NCBI GenBank assembly: GCA_963921425.1 | Contig: OY992832.1 | Coordinates: 18,574,835-18,638,834, forward strand | Length of the DNA stretch: 64,000 nt | DNA from: Dryas octopetala | Taxonomy: Eukaryota; Streptophyta; Magnoliopsida; Rosales; Rosaceae | Reading direction: 5' to 3' | Shown here: positions 55,968 to 64,000 of the stretch, one piece after another | How positions within the stretch are numbered: position 1 is the first letter of the stretch | Layout of the letters: each line of letters opens with the position of its first letter | Position numbers and translations under genes: made by a program | The notes under the pieces: generated by a model | What the model saw: only the letters and a program-made list of their open reading frames with translations | What the model was told of the DNA's origin: nothing | Databases searched by the model: none

Positions 55968-58476
55968 TCAAACAAGAGAGTTCTTGGTTGATTTCTTAAC
56001 CTCATGACTATCTTTATCTTGACTCATCATCAAAAGTGGAGTGGCATCTTTATCTTTGATCTGAGAGGCCAGTGAGAGGTCACCACCAGCTTGTTTCTTT
56101 TTGTTTTCCTGAGCACAGAAATAAGAATACAACACCATCCCAAAAATGGCAACAAGGATTCCAATAATGTTCCTCTCAGTGAAAGGGTCATGCAGTAATG
56201 TGTAGCCAAAGCCCAAAACAAGGCACGTCTTGAGGTGGCCTAGCACTTGGTATGTCACAGGGGATGTCTTGCCAATTACCAGAAAAGTGCTAAAATTCAC
56301 AGACACAGCAATCAGGCAGGATAGTATGATGAAGACCTGCACATATTATAATGGTTTACAAAATTGTAATATATAGCATGAATTATATGTATGCATAAAC
56401 ATATGTATTTGTGATGATTGATATAAGAAATCAAATGACACGGATTTTTCAATAATAAAAGGGTGAGCAGGAGACGAGCTGTAAATTCAGACATTCTAAA
56501 TTTAAATTCTCATATGTGCAAAAACACTTGGTTTATTGATACGTATGAATTGTAGGTGATTGCACGTATCCGCCTTAGTGGGTAGTGGGGGCCAGTTTCC
56601 TTGTGACTCAAAAAGGGGATATGGGAATTTTTTTTCTAACAAATTGTCAAAATGAATCGAACTATTGATCAAATAAATGTTTGATTAATATTTATAGTCT
56701 AAATTTATAGTTTGACAAGATAATATGGTGAACAACTTATATATATATATATATATATATATATGATATGTCAATAATATGCATATACAAATTGCACTAT
56801 AATATATGCAAAGAGAGTAGTATACCAAGACTATGGAAGAATATTTGTGGGCAAAGACATTTTGCTTGGTGAGGAACTGGTCTACCAAAGGGCCTGATAC
56901 AAAAAGAATAGCTGCTTGAAATGGGGCTGACTGGTAGAGTAGTTGTGTAGAAGATACATTCAGCCTCTTCTGTATTGTGTTTGTTAGCTGAATTCAACAC
57001 TTAGTTAAGAATCAACCTCTTCTACAAGCCATATATATTATATATATATTGAACCAAACCTACCCAAATTAATGAGACTTGAAAACAGAGAAAGTAGAAT
57101 ATTGGAAAAGAAAATGTAATAAAATAAAAAAAAAAAATTAAGGGAAGGATACAATTTGACCAACACAGGTTGTGATGATGGCTAGAAGAGAAAGAATGGT
57201 TCCAACAAAATTGAGCTGGAGGTCTGTCACAGAGGCAATGCCAACTCCAACCACTAATACGAACAGAGAAAATTTTATCTTCTGGCTGCAAATTAAGAAG
57301 TAGATAAAAGAAAGAAAAGGGTTAATATATAGCTAGTGAATTATCATGAACTTGGAATTAACATTATTTTCAATCCCAATTCAAAATGCATTACCTGAAT
57401 TGCTTTTTAAGGAAAAGAGTTTCCAATAGCACAGTAAATGGAATAATTGCAAGTTTGGTCATCTGCAAAAATAAGCATTAAAAAAGTTTATTAACTAAGA
57501 TATAGATGAATAATGTTAAATGTACCATATTTATATACATACCACATTTTTTGACCATATTTCTTGAATTCTTACCTGGTAGAAGCCAATGGAATTAAAA
57601 CCCAGGCTCAAGTTGAGAAATCCAATAGAAACACCATTGAGGATGCCGAAGAGCATGACAGTCTTCATGTCAACTGACTTGCTCTCGAAGAAATGGAGAC
57701 GATGTGCCACATGGAGGGTGCAGAAGGTCACCACCAGATGCCAACTGGTAAGTGTTGTTGCTATACCAGAAAAAAAAAAAAAGATTAATTAGGTTTTATT
57801 TTCTTTAATTAATTAATTAATTAATTAAGGTTCAAGTACATTTACATTCATCAACTATATGATTCATTTCAAGTTGGTTCAAGAATTATAAAACATTTCA
57901 AATTCTTTCATTAACTAATAAAAAAACATATAAAACATTAAGTGTCATACTAGATGTAGCCTACTATGCCTCCTTAAACACTAATTCTCATAATATCTAA
58001 CAAAATATCAGCCTTTGCACCGTATAAAAGTCAATTTGTAGTGGAAATCGTGGACAAAACCCATTTTTGCCCCTACCAATCAATGTCATGTCATTAAAAA
58101 TGCCAAGTGGACTATGTTCAGCGTAGCACTTAACGGTTTCTTTGACGGAATTCTTAACGAATGGACAATTTCATATGTTTTTGTTAGTTAATAGAAAAAT
58201 TTGAAAATTTTTATAGTTCATGGATCAACTTGAAATGGACCATATAGTTGGTAAATGTAAATGTACTTAAGCCTATAGTTGGTGAATGTAAATGTACTTA
58301 AGCCATTAATTAATTCTTGAAAAGACAAAAGAAAGAGAGAAAATTGATTAAATACCAAATGGAAAGCCAAGATTGCTCATCAAGGCTTTGTTGCATATAA
58401 CAATAGAGACAGATGAAGCCACGGAAAGGAACAATGCACCAATAACGCCCAATTGGAAGCCATACATTTCTCCCAT
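55968..58476 (-). CDS. UXT1: Golgi UDP-xylose transporter, UXT1-like, 6 coding exons
   Basis: A nucleotide-sugar/triose-phosphate translocator family protein that exchanges UDP-xylose from the cytosol into the Golgi for UMP, feeding xylan and xyloglucan synthesis. Exons on the minus strand: 58476-58356, 57760-57576, 57462-57395, 57285-57153, 56987-56826, 56336-55968. All phases agree and encode 345 aa, close to the family length. The N-terminus is MGEMYGFQLGVIGALFLSVA, followed by SIVICNKALM and ATTLTSWHL. Later family motifs are NLSLGFNSIGFYQMTKLAII, TNTIQKRLNVSSTQLLYQSA and TSPVTYQVLGHLKTCLVL. About ten membrane spans can be read. The C-terminal tail is hydrophilic and lysine-rich (KKSTKNSLV), facing the cytosol. 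The match is better to UXT1 than to UXT2 or UXT3. Intron 1 is mostly filled by a MITE. Confidence 0.95.
57829..58304. mobile_element. Long-TIR MITE filling UXT1 intron 1
   Basis: The left end GGTTCAAGTACATTTACATT is inverted at the right (AATGTAAATGTACTTAAGCC), and the right end is present twice in tandem (to 58273 and to 58304). A 9-bp direct repeat ATTAATTAA flanks it (57820-57828 and 58305-58313), although that word is low in complexity. The size and 9-bp duplication suggest a Mutator-like MITE. Confidence 0.7.
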
Positions 58477-59118
58477 ATCTTCAGTACGGACTGATATATA
58501 TTCTATATGATAAAGAAAAAAAGACAAACTTAATGAATATATGTTTGTGTACACCAATAGAATATATTTTTGTCCAAACAATGTCAAATGCTAGCTAATT
58601 CCATTTAAGTAAATTGAATTTGGATAAACTTAATGAATGGGTGCTGGCAACTTAATAATAATAATAACTTAAATTCCAATCATGCCTTCAATTGTTTGAA
58701 TGAAAACCCAAATGGTTAATTTATAACCCATGCCATTTAATTTCATCATATACTCTTAGCATTTCGAAGAAAAGAAACAAATATATATATATATATATAT
58801 ATAATGTGACAATAAGATAAAAAAAGACGGGTGTATGTACCTTTCAAAGAAATGAGAAATCTTGGGAGTTGAGGACCTCTAAAATTTCACAAAGAGAGAA
58901 CCAAAAACTTATAGTTTAACAAGCTCTTGAGTGTATAATAATGAGGTTAGTGAGTATAAACCTCTTGATGACCAAAATATATGAATGTAGGGGCTGCTAT
59001 AGCTACAAGTACTCCATGCAATCACTACCTCTGGCAACTTTGAGCAAAAAACTGATGGTGGGATTGGATGAGAGACCAAACGATCGACCAAGCTTTGAAC
59101 CCCTGAAACTGATGATTT

Positions 59119-59156
<38 letters not shown>

Positions 59157-61176
59157 TGTTGTGGCTTGGGTTGGCAGCTTGTATGGGAATGTAAACTTTA
59201 TAATTTGCACCCTTTTTATGTTATTGTGTGCTGTGGTTGGCACCAAACGGCGTTAAATTTTAGAGATTGTTGGGTCTTTTTTTTATGCAAGATTCCAGAA
59301 GGAACAACTTAACTGCAACTATAAGCAATCGAGACCGCAACAAGACAGTCAAATTCAAATGACCGTTAAGATGCATGATGCCATGATCATATTAATTTGA
59401 ATACCAAAAACACCCCTCCCCGCTTCCAATTGCTTTGGTAAAAGAAAAAAAAAATTGATGGTGATCTTTATATTTCAGCGTTCCACGTACCTTGATTGTT
59501 AATAACCATATTCATTTCTTTATCTATATATTCTCCATTCTTTTCAGGAATTGTGTTCTTAATCAAGAGAAAATATATTTACATTTTTAAGGGATATTTG
59601 AGGTTCTACGTACATACGTGCTCATGAGTTATTTTGCTCAAGTGGCATTGGGGCACAGTGAAAATGTGGTAGATTTTAAGTTCAAATCTTGTCGTATGCA
59701 TGCCAAAAGAAAATTAATTTACCATGGTTTTGAGAGATACCAACATGAAAAATATAAGATGAAGATACGAAATCAATCTATCTAGCTCTTAGTCGAATTA
59801 ATTGCATCTTTAGTCATGAAGAAATCTAGGTATTTAATTCAAAATTAACTGGAGTACGTGTAATCGTTTGACTCAGCATGTGGATTGTCTGTTCTAATAT
59901 TATAAATAAATTTAGGCATGCAATTCAAAATTAATTGGCACTTAGATGGAGATATTCGAGACTTTATAAACTATTATCCAATACTTACATTATTGATGTG
60001 AGATCTAAGCTTAGTTTGACCCATTACCCTTGTTAGATTTAGTTGGGAGAAAAGGATGTTTTAGTCTAAATGGATCTTTACAAATTGTGAGGCTCACTTA
60101 ATTTGTTATCAGTAATGCTACACTTACCACATTTTTATACCACAATTTCATACCATCTTACATGGCCTTCATACATTGGACACTAAAAATTAAAAATTAA
60201 AATCTAAAAAAGAAAAAGAAAATACCCTTCCAGTAAAATAATGACACATCAGGTGGGATACAAATGTGGGAAAAAAAATGTGGGACAACTAGCATTATTG
60301 ATTTGTTATTTATGGACTTGTTTCTTTCAACACCATCCGCATAACTTAGGTGGGAAATATTAAATAAAGTCTTAGAAAGGAAGGTGATTCAGGTGAAACG
60401 TTTCTTTTATGAGAGTGAGGGGTCTCTGCGAATGCAAGCAAATAGTTTGGCACCTCAAACTCAATTAGTGTTTGGTGAAACAACAAACTTCAGTCTCACT
60501 CCAATTTTTTTTCTTTTTATTTTTTTAAAAATAAAGATTTGGCCCATTCTTCTTGCCCTTTTTATACCATCATGCACCCACCAGGCATAATGTAGCAAAA
60601 TGTCCCTACCCTTCTAAACCTTACAAACATTGTCGATTCTGAGTTCATACGCACTTTAATGTATGAAAGTCATAACATTCTATATGCATATATGGATAGA
60701 ACTTCAGTCTTGAATGCTGCACTAGTCTAAATATATTAATGTAACATCAGATCCTAGAATGCGCGCGCACACAGACAGATATATGTATGTATATATATAT
60801 ATACACATTAAATTGTGGTTTAATATGTTATTCTACGGTTGGGGGAAGCTGGCTCGATGGTTTAGTGGGTTCAGATAGGAATTGGAAGATGGGTGGGTTG
60901 AGTATGACTATTTTATTTTTCTCTTGTCTTAGGACCTTAGCGGTCATTTTATAAAAGAGTATATTTAAAAAAAGGATAAGACTGAAAACTTACAAGAAAA
61001 AGATTGACATGTTGAAACTTTGATCTTTTTTCATTTTCTATTTTTTATTTGTTTTGTAGGAGAATGTTTGTAATTGATTTTAGGAAGACTTACAATCCAG
61101 TTCATTTTATGAATCTTTCTTAGATTAAGACCGGTAGTAATTTAGAATTTTTAATCAAATCCTTTTATTTTTTTTC
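58477..61176. other. UXT1 upstream region and intergenic DNA
   Basis: The first few hundred bases hold the UXT1 leader and promoter, with an AT run at 58781-58803 and a GA microsatellite at 59122-59153. At about 59905-60010 there is a weak copy of the LTR-like family (AAAATTAATTGGCA, GATGTGAGATC). Around 59634-59710 a tRNA-like TTCAAATC word hints at an old SINE. I see no gene. Confidence 0.4.
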
Positions 61177-61320
61177 TTTGACAGCTTTATGTTAGATTTT
61201 AACTCCGGAATTTTGAGCCGTCTTTGACAACTTTATGTTAGATTTTAACTCTGAGATTTTGAGCCGTCTTTGACAACTTTATGTTAGATTTTAACTCCGA
61301 AATTTTGAGCCGTCTTTGAC
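61177..61320. repeat. Tandem repeat, three copies of a 46-bp unit
   Basis: Three head-to-tail copies of a unit starting TTTGACAACTTTATG and ending TTTTGAGCCGTC, differing at a few positions. It ends just before the first bases of the hAT element at about 61327. Confidence 0.92.
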
Positions 61321-61326
61321 TTGAGC

Positions 61327-64000
61327 CAGTGCCGGCTAAGGCCCAAGGCGACCAAGGCACAGGCCTAGGGCCACAAATTTTGAAAGGCCTCCATTGTCTG
61401 ATAGTCTACTACTCTACTATTGAAAAAAAAAAATTTTTATAATGAAACTATGGAAGCCTAAAAGCCTCCATCATTTTCTCTTTGAAAAAAAAAAAATTTA
61501 GGCCTAATATTTTTCTGGAAGCCTACTAGCCTAGTAGCCTACATGCCTTATGCCTACAATTAATGTTGCACACGGCACCTCTACAATTAATGTTGATTTC
61601 TTGATTGAGTGATTGCTGCACTTGCACAGTTGCACGCCTACAATTAAGCATTAGACTCTACATCTTTTACTTGTTGTCTATTCCTTATTCCCATCAGACT
61701 CTCTCTCTCTCCCTCTTCTCTTAATCTCTTAATCTCTTCTAGTTTTTTCTATTCTCTTTGTCTCTTTGTCTCTCTGACTCTCCTCACTCTCGGTCTCTCT
61801 CGTCTATATTCTCTAATAATCTCAACTCTCAATCTTCACAGTTCAAACTCAATAGTCAAGGCTCATTGCCTCATTGGATAACTGGTAAGTTTTTGCTAAT
61901 TTTTTATATTTGTCATTCGATTTTTGGTTGTTCAAAATTGGTGTGTAAATGTGTAATGATATGATTTTTTATACTAATCAAGATTTTTTTCTTCAAAATT
62001 GCAGAGCCTTTTACTTGTTGAAATTGCAGAGCCATTTACTTGTGGAAATTGCAGTTGAGCAAGGTTTTATTGTTCTTGTATCTCATTACTTTTTGTTTGT
62101 TACTTTGTTGTTTAATTATCAGTATAAATATCAAATATGTCAAGCAGAAAATTTGAATCAGGGTATGAAAAACTTAAGAAGAAAAAAAGAATAGAAAAAC
62201 TAATTCAATCTCAAAAAGGAGCTCTTGATAAGTTTGTTATTAACAATAAAGAACCAAGTCAATACCCAAATCAAGGACTAAGTCAAGAACCAAATCAAGA
62301 GCCAATTCAAGAACACAACCAAGAACCAAGCCAAGAACAAAACCAAGAACCACACCAAGAAACAAGCCAAGAACTAGGCCAAGAACCAAGTCAAGAACCA
62401 AATGAAGATGTAACAAATATTTATGATCCTTGCCAATGGAAAAACATCAATACAAACATAAGAAATTTATTAGTGGAAAGAGGTCTCATTAAAGACTTTG
62501 AATTCAATTTTCCTAACGATGAAAACTCTAGACATTTCTCTACAAGACATTACAATGGGAAATTAGCAAATGGAGAAGAACGTGAAAGAACATGGCTAGT
62601 TTATTCAAAAGAGTTGGATAGAGTATATTGTTTTTGTTGTAAGCTATTTAATTCAAAGACTAGTAGAAGTCAATTGGCTAATGAAGGATGTAAAGATTGA
62701 AAAAATCTTAGTGAAAAGCTAAGAAGTCATGAAGCAAGTATTGAACATGTGACTAATATGGGTAGTTGGATTGATTTAGAATTAAGATTGGAAAAAAATA
62801 AAACAATAGATAAAAAATTACAAGAACACATTAACAAAGAGAAAGAGCATTGGAAAAAAGTATTATTAAGAATTATTGCAGTTGTAAAAAATCTTGCTAA
62901 AAAAAATTTGGCATTTCGTGGAAAAAATGAGAAGATATATCAAGAAAATAATGGAATTTTTTTAAGCTTTATCGAAACAATTGCAGAATTTGATCCAACA
63001 ATGGAAGAACATCTTGAACGTATAAAAAATGGTGATGTTCATAAACATTATCTTGGTCATAACATACAAAATGAATTGATAGATATGTTAGCATGTGCAA
63101 TTAAAATTGAAATTCTTAAAAAAGTTAAAGAGGCAAATATTTTTCAGTTATACTTGATTGCACACCAGATATAAGTCATCATGAACAAATGTCTCTTATA
63201 TTGTGTTGTGTGGATCTTTCAAAAAGTCCAATAACTATAGAAGAATTCTTTTTAGGATTTTTAAAAGTAGATGATACATCACGAAATGGACTTTTTGATG
63301 AACTTATAAGTGAAATAACAAATCTTGAACTTAATATTAATGACATAAGAGGACAAGGATATGATAATGGATCTAACATGAAAGGGAAAAATCGAGGAGT
63401 ACAAAAAAGATTGTTAGAAATAAATCCAAGAGCATTTTACACTCCATGTGGTTGTCATAGTCTTAATCTTGTACTTTGTGACATACCCAATTCTTGTTCT
63501 AAAGCTAAAACATTTTTTGGAGTGTTACAACGTGTGTATAAATTATTTTCTTCTTCACCTAAGCGGTGGAAAATTTTTGAAGATAATGTAACTAGTTTAA
63601 CTGTTAAAGCATTGTCACAAACACGTTGGGAAAGTCGTATAGCAAGTGTCAAAGCAATAAGTTACCAAGCTCCACAAATTAGATATGCTTTACTCCAAGT
63701 AGCAAAGCTTAGTGACTTAGATCCCATATCAAAAAGTGAAGCCGAAACATTATCAACATATGAGATTGAAAACTTTGAATTTTTATTGGGCATGATTATT
63801 TGGTATGACATATTATTTGCTATTAACTCTGTTAGTAAAAACTTGCAATCCAAAGACATGCATATTGATGTTGCCATACACCAATTAAAAGGTTTGATTT
63901 CTTTTTTTGAAAAGTGTAGGGAAAATGGATTTGAATGTGCTTTGATTTCAGCTAAAGAGATTGCACTTGAAATGGAAATAGATCCTATTTTTCGTGAAAA
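61327..64000 (+). mobile_element. hAT transposon, left part, running off the window
   Basis: The probable left end CAGTGCCGGCTAAGGCCCAA is followed by an AT-rich leader with GGCCT-rich subterminal words and CT-rich sequence at 61690-61800. A likely leader intron starts at ACTG|GTAAGT near 61884 and ends before the coding frame at 62137. The transposase gene occupies 62137 onward. The right end and target duplication lie outside the window. Confidence 0.7.
62137..64000 (+). pseudogene. TTF-zinc-finger hAT transposase (ZMYM1/DUF4371-like), interrupted and partial
   Basis: Encodes a transposase of the hAT superfamily with an N-terminal TTF-type zinc finger (RTWLVYSKELDRVYCFCCKL) and a DUF4371-like region (FRGKNEKIYQENNGIFLSFI, LIDMLACAIK). 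The RNase H-like core contains [45 protein letters not shown] and QTRWESR. The N-terminal part has a low-complexity stretch of QEPS/QEPN units at 62280-62402. Two lesions are visible: an in-frame TGA at 62698-62700 just after the zinc finger, and a one-base shift at about 63137-63142, after which the core stays open to the window end. The C-terminal dimerisation domain is beyond 64000. Not functional as printed; a domesticated gene is unlikely given these breaks. Confidence 0.85.

Noticed and set aside
1..64000. CRISPR arrays, bacterial operons, ribosome-binding sites, organelle DNA
   Set aside because: The window is intron-rich nuclear plant DNA. I saw no spaced identical repeats of CRISPR type, and no chloroplast or mitochondrial gene order.

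Overview
This is nuclear DNA of a dicot plant, probably a woody rosid. The signs are large multi-exon genes with GT-AG introns, AT-rich intergenic DNA dense in transposon remnants, and close matches to plant-only gene families. The species was not identified; Rosaceae is only a guess. The window holds five intact protein-coding genes, all on the minus strand. Every exon junction I place keeps frame, and the protein lengths agree with the families.

The genes are: an ARF10/16-type auxin response factor with a miR160 site (1274-4592, 3 coding exons, 686 aa); a GATA-type zinc-finger transcription factor (26961-29148, 2 coding exons, 318 aa, perhaps with one more 5' exon); the plant tyrosylprotein sulfotransferase TPST (33303-38597, 12 coding exons, 498 aa); a PH-START-DUF1336 protein of the EDR2-like family (42192-50108, 21 coding exons, 730 aa); and a Golgi UDP-xylose transporter, UXT1-like (55968-58476, 6 coding exons, 345 aa). 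They form no operon or obvious pathway. Two are nuclear regulators and two work in the secretory system or Golgi.

Between the genes, 5.4-26 kb is an accessory block of nested mobile elements. It holds a PIF/Harbinger-like element with a MITE inside it, and a 2.9-kb non-autonomous hAT element (8-bp target duplication) carrying four further insertions. It also holds a complete 4.9-kb Ty1/copia retrotransposon with identical LTRs and a broken reading frame, and a LINE tail with a 15-bp target duplication. A second nest, three levels deep, lies at 30.5-31.9 kb. Introns carry small insertions: a roughly 284-bp LTR element of TRIM/SMART type in the EDR2-like gene, and a long-TIR MITE that fills most of UXT1 intron 1. 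The right edge (61.3-64 kb) enters a decayed TTF-zinc-finger hAT transposase gene that runs out of the window.

I found no new enzymatic system. The most unusual structures are a MITE family that shares an internal core but has different self-complementary ends, the very small LTR element, and the nests. All coordinates were counted by hand from the printed sequence and may be off by a base or two at the less certain element ends.
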